Source: Alphaproteobacteria bacterium (lineage in GTDB: Bacteria; Pseudomonadota; Alphaproteobacteria; Caulobacterales; Parvularculaceae). From it: a DNA stretch of 64,000 bases. Shown here in pieces: positions 1-10,020 of the stretch. How positions within the stretch are numbered: the stretch's first letter is position 1; each line of letters opens with the position of its first letter. The translations under genes and the position numbers were made by a program. Under the pieces are notes generated by a model. It made no database searches. It saw only the letters and a program-made list of their open reading frames with translations, and was not told the origin of the DNA. Location: NCBI GenBank assembly GCA_016125455.1, contig WGLS01000007.1:62001-126000 (forward strand), written 5' to 3'.

Positions 1-440
1 AGCCACTGATCGTCCGGATCGAGAATTTTGGCGTGGGACAGTAGCGCGGTGCCGTCATAAAAGCGCGGCGCGACGAATACGATAAGCGTCTTGTCGCCGA
101 CATTGTCGTTCTCCTTTTCGAGCGTCGCAAAGGTGAATTCGCGCTCCGAGGTCTGCCCCGCCTCATTGCGCAGAACCATTTTCGCGGCGACCCTTGAGTC
201 GCCGAAACCCCTGTCAGTGCGGTCGCTGCGCGCCGAGATGTCATAGCCCTTGTGCGCTTCGGGCGTATCGCCGCGCGCCACTGGATCGGTTTCCGCCGCT
301 GCGGCTTCAACAGCGACCTCAGTCGCCGCTTCCTGGGCGAGCGCTCTGGCGCCGCCGATCGCCGCAAACGCCAGCAGCGTCGACGACAGTGCGGCCGAGG
401 CAAGGAGGGCGCGGCGGGCCTGCGGATTTCGGTTGGTCAT
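1..440 (-). CDS. outer membrane lipoprotein-sorting (LolA-like) protein, C-terminus truncated by window edge
   Basis: Reverse-strand open frame beginning at ATG (438-440): MTNRNPQARRALLASAALSSTLLAFAAIGGARALAQEA... (signal peptide) ...GYDISARSDRTDRGFGDSRVAAKMVLRNEAGQTSEREFTFATLEKENDNVGDKTLIVFVAPRFYDGTALLSHAKILDPDDQW. Lies directly downstream of an MMPL/RND transporter, a typical pairing. Absent from the ORF track because it is partial. Confidence 0.75.
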   Translation of the reverse strand, partial: MTNRNPQARRALLASAALSSTLLAFAAIGGARALAQEAATEVAVEAAAAETDPVARGDTPEAHKGYDISARSDRTDRGFGDSRVAAKMVLRNEAGQTSEREFTFATLEKENDNVGDKTLIVFVAPRFYDGTALLSHAKILDPDDQW

Positions 441-493
441 TGTTCGTCTCCCTGAAAAAACCAGTCATCAGATTTCGATGCGATCGCGCCGGG

Positions 494-2854
494 CTAGGCC
501 GCGCCCTCGCTCGCCAGCGCCGACGCAGGCGCGGCCTTTTCGCGCCCCGCGGTCAGCAGCAACAGCGGCGGCAGCAGCAGGAAGTCGAGCACCAGCGCAA
601 AGCCGATCGACAGCACCGTTAACAGGCCGAGCTCGGCGTTGATCTTGAATGCCGAAAACGTCAGCAGGCTGAACCCAACGCCGAGGATCGCGGTGTTCAC
701 CAGGATTGCGACCCCCACCGTCTCGAAGGCGTAGCGGATCGAGTCCGGCGCCGATAGGCCGTTGACGCGCCGCGCGCGCATGTACTTGGTGAGGAAGTGG
801 ACGGTGTCGTCAATCACGATGCCAAGCGACATCGACGCGACGGCGGCGACGGAAAATCCGACCTCGCCGACAAGCAGGGCCCATGCGCCAAAAGCCGCAA
901 GGATTGGCAGCCCGTTCGGCGCCATGCTGAGCAATCCAATGGAAAAGCTCCGAAGCGCGAACATCATGATGACTCCGATCGCAAGGATCGCGATTGTCGT
1001 CCCCTGGATCATGCTCTGAATATTCCGCTGTGCGATGAAGGTAAACATCACCTGCGGGCCGGTGGCGGGCCCGTCGATTTCCGGCGCGTTGGCGTCGAAC
1101 CATGATTCGGAGTCGGCGATCAGTTTACGGATGTCCTTCGTGGAAGCGTCGCCGTTCAGCGAAGCGGTCACGCGCGACGCAGATTTCTCGATGTCGATGC
1201 GGTCGTTGAGATCGAGCCCGTAGGGCAGCGACAACTCGAACAGCAGCAGGTACTGGGCCGCGAGGTCATATTCCTCCGGCAGGCTGTAGAAAGCCGGATC
1301 GTCGCCGTTCAGGTTCTTGTTCAGCCGCTTCATGATGTCGGAGATCGAATAAACGTGCATCACGTTCGGCTGGGCCCGCAGCCACTCGGTGAATGCGTCG
1401 AGCTTGCGCAGGTAATCCGGGTCATTGACGCTGCCCGCCTCGCCGGTGTCGAGGGAATACTCCATCGGATAAAGGCCGAAATAGTTGCTGGCGGCATCGG
1501 AATCCGACCGGAACTCAATGCGCGGATCAAAGTATTTGAGGAACTGGTCGCTGAGCTGCATGGTCGGAATGAAGGCGATAAAGGCAAGCGCGCCGACGCC
1601 GACGACAATGAACAGCGGATGGCGCGCGGCGATGACGAAGTCGGCGAAGCGACGCATTGTCGACGAACCGCCGGCAACGTCGTCGCGCGCCTGCGCCTTG
1701 AACGGAATTACCGAAAGAAGCGCCGGCAGAAGCGTCAGCGACAGCGCCCAGGCAGCAAGGATGCCCACGGCGGATATGTTGCCAAAGTCCCGGAAAGGCG
1801 GGGAGTCGGAGAAATTGAGCGACAGGAAGCCGACGATCGTCGTCAGGGAGGTGATCGACACGGCCAGGAAATTAACGCGCATCGCCTCGATGATCGCCGC
1901 GCGCTTGTCGAGGCCGGTAGCCATCGCCTTTCGCGCCGTGAGTAGGATGTGAATGGAATCGGCGATCGCAAGGGTGAGAATGACGATAACCGCGCTCGGG
2001 CTGGGCCCTGCGAGCTTGATGCCGACGAGCCCCGCCCATCCCATTGCGATCGCGGCGGACAGGACGACGATCAGAACCGTGACGAAGGTCGCCGAAACCG
2101 ACCGGATCGCGATGATGGTGGCGAGTATGATTGCGCCGATCATGATCGGGATCAGCAGCATGAAATCGGACTGGATCGCCTCGGAGAAGGCGTTGTTCAG
2201 CATCGAGGTGCCGCTGAGGTAAACGTCCAGGTGCGGGTATTCCGCTTCGATCCGGTCACGGATTGCCCGCGCGGCGAACACCGCCTCCGGCACTTCGTCG
2301 AGAGACTTTTCGGGATAGTTGAGAACGACGTTCAGGCCGGCGGCGCGGGCGTCGGCGGTGACGAGCTGGCCGTTGAGCAACGGCTCGGCGAGCGCCGCCT
2401 CGCGTCGCGAAGCAAGCGTCTCGGCGTCGACGTTCGCGGGCTCCTCGATAAGGTCCTGAACGATCAGCTCATCGCCGATCGCATAAGTGTATTGAAAGTT
2501 CGTAAGGGAATCGACCCGGCGGGCGTACGGCACCTGCCAGCCAGCCTCCGTCATCTCGCCCATCGCCTTGATCGTGCGTGGGTCGAAGACGTCGGTGCCG
2601 TCATTCGGCACGATGACGAAGAGGAAGTTGTCGCTCTTGACGTAGCGGGCCTGGAAGTCCTCGAAGTTCCGGAGTTCGGGGTTCTGTTCCGAGAAAAACG
2701 TGCGGTAATTGCTCGAATATTCGAGATTCTGCGCGCCCTGTCCGACGTAGAACGCGCCCGCAAGCGAGACGATGACGATAAGCCACCAAAGTCGGATCAC
2801 CCATTCGGTGAAAACCGTCGCGAATGCGTCAATCTGGTTTTTTGCTCTGGCCAT
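494..2854 (-). CDS. RND/MMPL-family transporter permease
   Basis: 786 aa with two sets of membrane-spanning segments and two large periplasmic loops; MMPL/SSD-like motifs (LTLAIADSIHILLT, MSLGIVIDDTVHFL). Confidence 0.9.
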   Translation of the reverse strand: MARAKNQIDAFATVFTEWVIRLWWLIVIVSLAGAFYVGQGAQNLEYSSNYRTFFSEQNPELRNFEDFQARYVKSDNFLFVIVPNDGTDVFDPRTIKAMGEMTEAGWQVPYARRVDSLTNFQYTYAIGDELIVQDLIEEPANVDAETLASRREAALAEPLLNGQLVTADARAAGLNVVLNYPEKSLDEVPEAVFAARAIRDRIEAEYPHLDVYLSGTSMLNNAFSEAIQSDFMLLIPIMIGAIILATIIAIRSVSATFVTVLIVVLSAAIAMGWAGLVGIKLAGPSPSAVIVILTLAIADSIHILLTARKAMATGLDKRAAIIEAMRVNFLAVSITSLTTIVGFLSLNFSDSPPFRDFGNISAVGILAAWALSLTLLPALLSVIPFKAQARDDVAGGSSTMRRFADFVIAARHPLFIVVGVGALAFIAFIPTMQLSDQFLKYFDPRIEFRSDSDAASNYFGLYPMEYSLDTGEAGSVNDPDYLRKLDAFTEWLRAQPNVMHVYSISDIMKRLNKNLNGDDPAFYSLPEEYDLAAQYLLLFELSLPYGLDLNDRIDIEKSASRVTASLNGDASTKDIRKLIADSESWFDANAPEIDGPATGPQVMFTFIAQRNIQSMIQGTTIAILAIGVIMMFALRSFSIGLLSMAPNGLPILAAFGAWALLVGEVGFSVAAVASMSLGIVIDDTVHFLTKYMRARRVNGLSAPDSIRYAFETVGVAILVNTAILGVGFSLLTFSAFKINAELGLLTVLSIGFALVLDFLLLPPLLLLTAGREKAAPASALASEGAA

Positions 2855-2910
2855 CGCCCTGCTCCCTGGCGCGCCGGCCCGCGGCCTGCGCGCAATGCCA
2901 ACTTTATACT

Positions 2911-3534
2911 TCAGTTTACGGATTTCTTACGCCGTGCGCGCGCCGACGGATCGCCCAATGGCGAAATCGACGCCAGCGTCGCTTCGAGCGTCGCCAGCAT
3001 GTCCTGTCGGTCGGCGCCATGCTGGGCCGCCATGCCAAGCCCCATGATCAACGTTACGAAAATCCGTACGCCATCTGTGGGCGAAAGGTTCGTGTTAAGC
3101 TCTCCGCGCTCCGCTGCGCGCTCCAGCGCCATGCCGAACGCAAGGTTTATCTGTTCGAGGTAGGTGGCGATCCGCTCCCGGACCACGGGGTCGCGCGCAG
3201 CGATCTCGCCGGCGACATTGCACATGAAGCAGCCGGTGCCGCGGCTCGCCATCTCGTCGATGCAGAATTCGAAGACGTCGCGGATCGCGTCAATCGGCGG
3301 CGCGGCCTCGTCGGCAAGGCCGGCCATGAAAATCTGCTTGCGTTCGAGGTGGTAGCGGTCGAGAGCGGCAAGGAAGACCTCGCGCTTGCCGCCGAATTCA
3401 GAATATAGCGCGTAACGATTGAATCCGGTCGCGGCGACGACATCATCAATAGACGTCTCGTCGAATCCCGTTCGCCAGAACAGGTCGCGCGCCGCCAGCA
3501 CCGCCGTCTCGATTTCCGCCTGCGTTCGCGCCAA
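2911..3534 (-). CDS. TetR/AcrR family transcriptional regulator
   Basis: HTH segment ARDLFWRTGFDETSIDDVVAATGFNRYALYSEFGGKREVFLAAL. The ORF track extends to 3636, but that would run through the operator-like repeats. A TTG at 3532-3534 preceded by GGGAGAGG is a more plausible start (start uncertain). Confidence 0.85.
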   Translation of the reverse strand: MARTQAEIETAVLAARDLFWRTGFDETSIDDVVAATGFNRYALYSEFGGKREVFLAALDRYHLERKQIFMAGLADEAAPPIDAIRDVFEFCIDEMASRGTGCFMCNVAGEIAARDPVVRERIATYLEQINLAFGMALERAAERGELNTNLSPTDGVRIFVTLIMGLGMAAQHGADRQDMLATLEATLASISPLGDPSARARRKKSVN

Positions 3535-3595
3535 GCGCCTCTCCCTGCCCCCGGAATCGCCCGGTGATCGATCAATGATCGCGAGCGCCGAATTC

Positions 3596-3631
3596 AGAAT
3601 GGCCGTTCTGATATTAGAATAGTCGTTCTGA
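3596..3631. promoter_or_regulatory. two tandem TetR-type operator-like palindromes
   Basis: AGAATGGCCGTTCTGA (3596-3611) and AGAATAGTCGTTCTGA (3616-3631); each contains AGAA-N6-TTCT; 20 bp start-to-start; upstream of the divergent tetR and the 3775 gene. Confidence 0.6.
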
Positions 3632-3774
3632 CGCAAGGGAGATTTTGTGAAGAGTGCGTGACGACGGCTAAACCGATGGGCGAAGGCGCCCAGGATGCAG
3701 GAAAGTATCGCCGATCGGCGCTATGCTTCGGCCCGTTCGCCGGGCCCGAGAGCCGCCAAAAGGAGATCTGGAAA

Positions 3775-4350
3775 ATGCGATTTGCCTTTGTCTTTTCTTC
3801 GGCCCTTTGCGTGGCCGTTGCAGCGTTTGCCCCATCCGTCGGCGCCCCATCAGCCGGCGGCGCGTCCGCCGACGCGAGGCCAACCCTGGCCCGGCACGGC
3901 GTCGCCGAAGGGCCTGCATTGAATGAAACGGCCACGAACGAGGCTGCGGCGCGCGCCGAAGTGCTGGCGACTCTTGAGAGCTGGACCCGCGGCTGGGCGG
4001 AACGCGACGCCGCGCTCGCCGTGGCGGACTATGCAGAGGATACCGACTGGACCAATGCATTCGGCGACCGGTTTGAGGGCCGCGACGCGTTGCAGGAAGG
4101 GCTGGCATTCATCTTCAGCCTCGACTTTGTCATGGCGGGCAATTCCGAAGGCGAGGAGTATGCGGACGTTCGCTTCCTCACGCCCGACATCGCCCTTATC
4201 CGCAGCAAGCTTGTCCGCAAGGGCCAGCAATTCCAGGATGGGGAGACGCGGCCCGATCGGCATGTGCACCATTTGCGGGTTCTTGAACGGCGGGCCGGCG
4301 AATGGAAGATCATCAGTCACCTGATTTCACAGGCGCAGGAAAAACGATAG
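3775..4350 (+). CDS. secreted NTF2-like / SnoaL-like (SgcJ/EcaC-type) protein
   Basis: Signal peptide MRFAFVFSSALCVAVAAFAPSVG and NTF2-like pattern ATLESWTRGWAERDAALAVADYAEDTDWTNAFGDRFEGRDAL...RPDRHVHHLRVLERRAGEWKIISHLIS. SD AAAGGAG upstream of 3775. Confidence 0.75.
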   Translation: MRFAFVFSSALCVAVAAFAPSVGAPSAGGASADARPTLARHGVAEGPALNETATNEAAARAEVLATLESWTRGWAERDAALAVADYAEDTDWTNAFGDRFEGRDALQEGLAFIFSLDFVMAGNSEGEEYADVRFLTPDIALIRSKLVRKGQQFQDGETRPDRHVHHLRVLERRAGEWKIISHLISQAQEKR

Positions 4351-4419
4351 CAACCGGCGGAGACGCCGTGCGCCCGGGTTATCTGGCCACGTTCCCCCCT
4401 TCGGTCCGCGTCGCCGCGT

Positions 4420-5370
4420 TCAGTCAGTCGGGTCAAGGCCGATCTCGCGCAGCCGCGCGTTTTCTTCCGCCCAGTTTTCACGAACCTTGACGAACACGAA
4501 CAGGTGGACCGGTTCGCCGAAGAGTTGGCAAAGCTCCTCGCGCGCCGCCGAGCTGACCGCCTTGATGGTCTGGCCCGCCTTGCCAAGCACGATCGGCTTT
4601 TGCCCGTCGCGCGCCACGAAAATCGTCTGCTCGATCCGGAGCTCGCCCTTTGCCGTGCGCCGCCAGTCGGTCGTTTCGACGGTCGACTCATACGGCAACT
4701 CCTCGTGCAGGCGCAGATAGAGCTTTTCGCGGGTGATTTCCGCCGCCAGCAGACGGTCGGATATGTCCGATAGCTGATCTTCCGGATACATCCATGGACC
4801 GGCCGGGGCCCGCGCCGCAAGGAACGCCTTTAGCTCGCTAACGCCGTCGTTCCTGGCCGCGGAAATGAAGAATGTCTCCTCGAAACTGAACTCCTCGTTC
4901 AGCGCCGACGCGACGGCGAGCAATCGCGGCCGGTCGATCTGGTCGACCTTGTTCACGACGAGCAGCGCCGGCGCGCCGCGCTCCGCGAGCCCCTTTACGA
5001 TCGCGATCGTGTCTTCGCGCGCGCGCTTCATCGCCGACGCTTTTGGCTCCCCGTCAAATGCCGTCGCGTCAACGAGAAGAATTGTCTCATCGGCCCCGTC
5101 GAGGCCCTCCCACGCAGCGGCGACCATCGCCCGATCGAGCTTGCGCCGTGGCCGGAAAATGCCAGGCGTGTCGATGAACACAAGCTGCGCCGCGCCGTCG
5201 ATAGCGACGCCGCGGACGCGAGCGCGGGTCGTCTGCACCTTGTGGGTGACGATCGAAACCTTCGCGCCGACGAAGGCGTTGACGAGTGTCGACTTGCCGG
5301 CGTTCGGCGCGCCGATCACCGCGATGAAAGAACAAGTCCGGTCGGACGCCGCGCTTTCCTCAGACGTCAT
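4420..5370 (-). CDS. era: GTPase Era
   Basis: G1 GAPNAGKSTLVNA, G3 DTPGIF, G4 NKVD, C-terminal KH region (ERDGQKPIVLGKAGQTIKAV-like); adjacent to rnc. Confidence 0.95.
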   Translation of the reverse strand: MTSEESAASDRTCSFIAVIGAPNAGKSTLVNAFVGAKVSIVTHKVQTTRARVRGVAIDGAAQLVFIDTPGIFRPRRKLDRAMVAAAWEGLDGADETILLVDATAFDGEPKASAMKRAREDTIAIVKGLAERGAPALLVVNKVDQIDRPRLLAVASALNEEFSFEETFFISAARNDGVSELKAFLAARAPAGPWMYPEDQLSDISDRLLAAEITREKLYLRLHEELPYESTVETTDWRRTAKGELRIEQTIFVARDGQKPIVLGKAGQTIKAVSSAAREELCQLFGEPVHLFVFVKVRENWAEENARLREIGLDPTD

Positions 5371-6118
5371 GTTCCGTCCACACCCCTTCCTGGATGAGCA
5401 GCGCAGCCGCGGCCGCCGACTGCGCCGCGCGCTTTGACGCGCCCTCGCCTTCGGCGGATGCGCCGTCGATCACCGCGCGAACCGCAAAGCCTGGAGAATG
5501 GGCCGGTCCATCCGCTCGCAGCGTTTCATATTTCGGCGTGCCGCGGCCGCGCTCCTGGCTCCATTCCTGCAACGCCGTCTTTGCGTCCCGATGGGCGCGA
5601 TAGAGCTGATCGAGATTCGGCGTCCAGTAAACGTCATAAGCGCGGCGCGCTGCATCGAGGCCGCCATCGATATAAAGGGCGCCAAGAAACGCTTCGCACA
5701 CGTCGCCAAGTATCGACGTCTTGCGTCGCCCGCCAGCCTCTTCTTCATGAGGCGACAACCGCATCGCCCTGTCGAGGCCGAGCGCCAGCGCCGCCTTGGC
5801 GCAGGTTTCCTTCCGAACCAGCGCGTTTAGGCGCGGCGCAAGTTCGCCTTCAGTCATTGACGGATGACGGCGCCACAGGGCTTCGGCGGTGAGAAGGCCC
5901 AGCACCCGGTCGCCAAGAAATTCCAACCGTTCAAGATCGCCAAGGCTGGAGTCCGCTGCGAGGCTCGAATGGGTAAGCGCGCGCCTAAAGAGTTCGCCAT
6001 CGGAAAATGCGCGGCCAATCCTCGCCTCGACGGCCGCCAGCGCATCATCGTCAAAAGCCGGCGCAGCCCGCGCGCGCGCCCTGTCGCGCCCGCGTCCGCC
6101 GCGCGCGCCGCTACTCAA
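5360..6118 (-). CDS. rnc: ribonuclease III
   Basis: Signature LERLEFLGDRVLGLL, GDVCEAFLGALYIDGG, C-terminal dsRBD; overlaps era. Confidence 0.95.
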   Translation of the reverse strand: MSSGARGGRGRDRARARAAPAFDDDALAAVEARIGRAFSDGELFRRALTHSSLAADSSLGDLERLEFLGDRVLGLLTAEALWRRHPSMTEGELAPRLNALVRKETCAKAALALGLDRAMRLSPHEEEAGGRRKTSILGDVCEAFLGALYIDGGLDAARRAYDVYWTPNLDQLYRAHRDAKTALQEWSQERGRGTPKYETLRADGPAHSPGFAVRAVIDGASAEGEGASKRAAQSAAAAALLIQEGVWTEHDV

Positions 6119-6959
6119 TTTTCTTCAGGATGCGGCCGAAGCGGATGGCGAAACGCTGGCCGTCGACGGACAGGAACAATCTTTCCGCGCGGCCGACGAT
6201 ATCCTCGAATGGCACATAGCCGACCCGCGCGGTGACCCGGCTGTCTTCGCTCTGGTCGCGATTGTCGCCCATCATGAAGTAGCGGCCCGCCGGAACCTTG
6301 TAGACGGCCGTATCGTCGAGGTGGCCGCGATCGCCGTGGCATTCCTGCACGATGTAGTTGACGCCGTTCGGCAGGGTTTCCCGGAAGGTCGGGACCTGCT
6401 TGGCCGCCATGCCATCGCATGACGCAAGCCGATACTCGACGAATTCTTTCTGGACCGGCGCGCCGTTTATATGCAGCCGCCCGCCGCGCATCTGGATCTC
6501 GTCGCCCGGCATGCCAATCAAGCGCTTGATGTAGTCCTTGTTGCCGTCCTTGCGGTTCTTGAAAACGAGCACGTCGCCGCGTTTCGGTTCATGGGCGAGG
6601 ATGCGGCCGTGGATGTCGAGGCGCGTTAGCGGCCAGACCAGCGAAGCGCGCGAATAGCCATAGGCCGGCTTAGACACAAACAGGAAGTCGCCGACCAGCA
6701 GGTTCGGCTTCATCGAACCGGAAGGAATGTTGAACGGCTGGAAAATGATGATTCTGAGAACCAGCGCGATCGCCACCGCCCAGGCCACTGTCTTCGCGAG
6801 GTCAATCGCCTCTTCCCGGAACGTATTCCCGGGCTTTGACTCGCCGCCGGCAGGCCCCGTCTCCTTTCGCTCCCCATCATGCTTTCGCCCGGCATCGCCC
6901 AGCGCGTCGCCCGCCGCTCCATCGCGGCTGTCGATGTTTTTCTTGTCGTCCATTGTCAC
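6111..6959 (-). CDS. lepB: signal peptidase I
   Basis: FNIPSGSMKPNLLVGDFLFVSK, RGDVLVFKNRKDGNKDYIKRLIGMPGD, YFMMGDNRDQSEDSR. Confidence 0.95.
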   Translation of the reverse strand: MTMDDKKNIDSRDGAAGDALGDAGRKHDGERKETGPAGGESKPGNTFREEAIDLAKTVAWAVAIALVLRIIIFQPFNIPSGSMKPNLLVGDFLFVSKPAYGYSRASLVWPLTRLDIHGRILAHEPKRGDVLVFKNRKDGNKDYIKRLIGMPGDEIQMRGGRLHINGAPVQKEFVEYRLASCDGMAAKQVPTFRETLPNGVNYIVQECHGDRGHLDDTAVYKVPAGRYFMMGDNRDQSEDSRVTARVGYVPFEDIVGRAERLFLSVDGQRFAIRFGRILKKIE

Positions 6960-7004
6960 TCTTCCGATGCCGACGCGAATAGCGGCGTTGTTCGCCGCGA
7001 CGCC

Positions 7005-7418
7005 TCAGTGCCCCTCCCGCTCAATCGCCGAAGCGTAGATGATCACGAATGCCTGCGCCAACGGATAATCGTCGGTAATGGTCAGGTGGATGTCGGCCCT
7101 TCGCCCCGCCGGCGTCAATGCGGCGAGACGCGCAGCCGCGCCGCCCGTCAACGCCATGGTCGGCTGCCCGCTCGGCAGGTTGACCACGCCCATGTCGCGC
7201 CAGAAGACGCCTCGCGAGAGGCCGGTGCCGAGCGCCTTTGCGCAGGCCTCCTTCGCCGCGAATCGCTTGGCGTATGACGCGGCGCGATTCTTCCGCCGGT
7301 CGGATTTCGCCCGTTCGACGTCGGTGAAAATGCGCACCGGAAAGCGGTCGGGATGGCGCTCCAGGGTCCGCGCAACGCGGCGGATGTCGATAAGGTCCGA
7401 GCCAATGCCAATGATCAT
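7005..7418 (-). CDS. acpS: holo-[acyl-carrier-protein] synthase
   Basis: [19 protein letters not shown]...RIFTDVE...[30 protein letters not shown]; start trimmed from the ORF track (7502) to the conserved MIIGIGSD. Confidence 0.95.
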   Translation of the reverse strand: MIIGIGSDLIDIRRVARTLERHPDRFPVRIFTDVERAKSDRRKNRAASYAKRFAAKEACAKALGTGLSRGVFWRDMGVVNLPSGQPTMALTGGAAARLAALTPAGRRADIHLTITDDYPLAQAFVIIYASAIEREGH

Positions 7419-7882
7419 GCGCGGTCGACCTCCTTTGACATGAAACAGCTCGCCGGATCCTCGACGTACGCGTCGAAAGCGCTGCAGGAAACGAACCCGC
7501 AACTTTCATACAAGCGCCGCGCCGGCGCGAAATAATCGAATGATCCCGTTTCGAGATACAAGCGACGGACGCCGTCCGCACGCGCGGCCGCCTCAATCCG
7601 CTCCATTAGCCGGCGCCCGACCCCGGTGCGTCGCGCCGCCGCCGCGACGTGCATTGATTTCACCTCGCCGGTTTCCGGCTTCAACCGCTTCAGAGCGGCG
7701 ACCCCTAAGAGCCCGTCATCCGACCCCCAGGCCGACCAGAACCTGATGTCCGGCGCGGCGAGGCGGTCAATATGAAAGACATGCGCCTTCGCGGCGGACG
7801 AGGCCGCCCGGCTTTGCTCATAATGATATGCGAGGAGCGCGCGAACGCCCGGATGGTCGAGGCCGCCCTCCCGAATCAGCAT
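7415..7882 (-). CDS. GNAT family N-acetyltransferase
   Basis: [24 protein letters not shown]...[39 protein letters not shown]...YESCGF; start trimmed to ATG at 7880-7882. Confidence 0.9.
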   Translation of the reverse strand: MLIREGGLDHPGVRALLAYHYEQSRAASSAAKAHVFHIDRLAAPDIRFWSAWGSDDGLLGVAALKRLKPETGEVKSMHVAAAARRTGVGRRLMERIEAAARADGVRRLYLETGSFDYFAPARRLYESCGFVSCSAFDAYVEDPASCFMSKEVDRA

Positions 7883-7890
7883 CGACTGCC

Positions 7891-8637
7891 TCACCCGATC
7901 CGGCTGACGGGACCGCGGCGCGGTCGGTCCGAAATATATGTACTGTCCGTTACCCTGAGACCGAGGCTTGCGAGCTTTTCGCGTTGCTCGGGCGGCGGCG
8001 TGCGGCTCAGGGCATCGGCCCAGGCGCCGGTTTCCGCAAAGGCCGGCTCTGCGGCCGTGCGGTCGAGCCAGGCGCAGACCCTGGGCCAGAGCGCAGGCTG
8101 CGGCGTCCACCGGGCGAACGCGAGCATCCTGAACATAGACGCGACGGCGATATCAGCGACGCTGAATCCGCCGCACAGGAACCCTTCGGCCGGCGCGCGG
8201 GTCTCGAGGAAGTCGACGATCGGCGAGACTTCGGTGTCGACCAGTTGGGCAAAGGCCTTGAGGTCCCTTTCGGCGCCAAAGAATGCCGGCGCGATGACGA
8301 CTCTACCGAACCCCTTCCAGACGAATACGTCGCCCATGACGACGTCTGCGTATTCCTCCAGCCAGCGCGCCTCGGCGCGAGCGGCCGACGCGTCCGGGAA
8401 CACGGACGGGCGAGGCCGCGTCTCCTCAAGGTACTGAACGATCGCCGAAGAATCGCGGACGACCGCATCGCCGTCAATCAGCACCGGTATCTGCCTGAGC
8501 GGCGACAGTTCGGTGAACCGGTCATCGCCAAAGAACGGCGTCAACGGATCAATCTCGAACTCAAGGCCCTTGAGGCGAAGCACCGTCAGCACCTTGCGCA
8601 CATAGGGCGAGACCGTATTGCCGATGACCGTCAGCAT
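7891..8637 (-). CDS. glutathione S-transferase family protein
   Basis: Thioredoxin-like N-terminus (VIGNTVSPYVRKVLTVLRLKGLEFE...LSPLRQIPVLIDGDAVVRDSSAIVQYLEE) and alpha-helical C-terminal domain. Confidence 0.9.
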   Translation of the reverse strand: MLTVIGNTVSPYVRKVLTVLRLKGLEFEIDPLTPFFGDDRFTELSPLRQIPVLIDGDAVVRDSSAIVQYLEETRPRPSVFPDASAARAEARWLEEYADVVMGDVFVWKGFGRVVIAPAFFGAERDLKAFAQLVDTEVSPIVDFLETRAPAEGFLCGGFSVADIAVASMFRMLAFARWTPQPALWPRVCAWLDRTAAEPAFAETGAWADALSRTPPPEQREKLASLGLRVTDSTYISDRPRRGPVSRIG

Positions 8638-8638
8638 G

Positions 8639-9400
8639 TCAGTAAAGCGCTCCAGTGCGGGCGTCGCGCATCAGCTGCTTCATCTCCTTCACCGCCGCAG
8701 CGAGCCCCATGAAGAGCGCTTCGCCCATGATGAAGTGGCCGATGTTCAGTTCAACGATCTCCGGGATCGCGGCGATTGGCTGGACGTTGTGAAAATCCAG
8801 TCCGTGGCCGGCATGGACCTCCAGGCCTAGCGCCGCGGCGCGGGACGCAGCCGCTCGTATCAGCTCAAGCTCCTTGCGGATGCGGTCGGGCGACGTCGCC
8901 TGGCATGCCTGCTGGTAGGCGCCGGTGTGGATCTCGACGGCCGCCGCGCCGGCCGCGAGCGCCGCATCAATCTGCGCCGGCACGGGGTCGACGAAGAGGG
9001 AGACTATCGCGCCGGCGTCAGTAAGCTCACGGACAAACGGCGCGAGATAGGCGAGCTGGCCCTCGACGTCGAGGCCGCCCTCCGTCGTCCGCTCCTGCCG
9101 GCGCTCCGGCACGAGGCAACATGCGTGCGGCGCAACTTCGCAGGCGATTTTAAGCATTTCCGCGGTTGCGGCCATTTCGAAATTCAGGGGAAGGTCTACT
9201 TCAGCCTTCAGCCGGCGCATGTCTTCGTCGCGGATATGGCGGCGGTCCTCGCGAAGGTGAGCGGTAATATTGTCCGCGCCGGCGCTGGCGGCGATTCCCG
9301 CCGCGCGCACCGGGTCCGGGTGGCCGCCGCCGCGGGCATTGCGCAGCGTCGCGACGTGATCGATGTTCACGCCAAGGCGAATGTCAGACCCGTCGCTCAC
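8639..9400 (-). CDS. pdxJ: pyridoxine 5'-phosphate synthase
   Basis: [26 protein letters not shown]...[16 protein letters not shown]...[35 protein letters not shown]. Confidence 0.97.
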   Translation of the reverse strand: MSDGSDIRLGVNIDHVATLRNARGGGHPDPVRAAGIAASAGADNITAHLREDRRHIRDEDMRRLKAEVDLPLNFEMAATAEMLKIACEVAPHACCLVPERRQERTTEGGLDVEGQLAYLAPFVRELTDAGAIVSLFVDPVPAQIDAALAAGAAAVEIHTGAYQQACQATSPDRIRKELELIRAAASRAAALGLEVHAGHGLDFHNVQPIAAIPEIVELNIGHFIMGEALFMGLAAAVKEMKQLMRDARTGALY

Positions 9401-9427
9401 CGCTTCCCGTCTCCCTGCTGATGATCA

Positions 9428-10018
9428 TCACGCCGACTGGCTGACGCCGCGGCTGCCGGGTTTGACGGCGGGCGTCTTGAGGAGATGGGGCGGCAGCGCA
9501 TCCGGCGCGTACGCCGCGACATCAATTGCCGCAAGCGGCAATAGCGGCGCGCCCACATCGGCCGCGCCATTCGATCGGTCGATCAGGCACGCGACCGCGA
9601 GCACTTCTGCGCCGAGGCTCGTCACGCAGTTGACGCACTCCCGCGCGGAGAGGCCGGTAGACACGATGTCTTCCACGATCAGCACGCGCGCGCGCGTTGG
9701 CAGCCTGAATCCGCGTCGCAGCTGAAACTCGCCGTCCACCCGCTCGACGAAATAAAACGGAACATTCAGGTGCCGCGACGTCTCATAGCCGTAAACGATG
9801 GCGCCCATGGCCGGCGCAACGACGCAATCCGGCGCGCCGACGGCCTCGCGCGCCTTCGCCGCAAGTGCGCGGCACAAGCGCTCCGTACGCGCCGCATCGG
9901 TTGCGACGATAGACTTGTTCAGATACGTGTCGCTGTGCAGGCCGGACGACAGGATGAAATGACCTTTCAGCAGGGCACCTGCCGCTTCAAACTCATTCAG
10001 GACTTCCTCCGGCGTCAT
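9428..10018 (-). CDS. pyrE: orotate phosphoribosyltransferase
   Basis: GHFILSSGLHSDTYLNKS...PRPP motif VLIVEDIVSTGLSA; located between pdxJ and rel. Confidence 0.92.
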   Translation of the reverse strand: MTPEEVLNEFEAAGALLKGHFILSSGLHSDTYLNKSIVATDAARTERLCRALAAKAREAVGAPDCVVAPAMGAIVYGYETSRHLNVPFYFVERVDGEFQLRRGFRLPTRARVLIVEDIVSTGLSARECVNCVTSLGAEVLAVACLIDRSNGAADVGAPLLPLAAIDVAAYAPDALPPHLLKTPAVKPGSRGVSQSA

Positions 10019-10020
10019 GG

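Noticed and set aside
1949-3163. 404-aa plus-strand ORF (and the overlapping 1355-1945 ORF)
   Set aside because: Antisense to the MMPL transporter and tetR; composition artefact.
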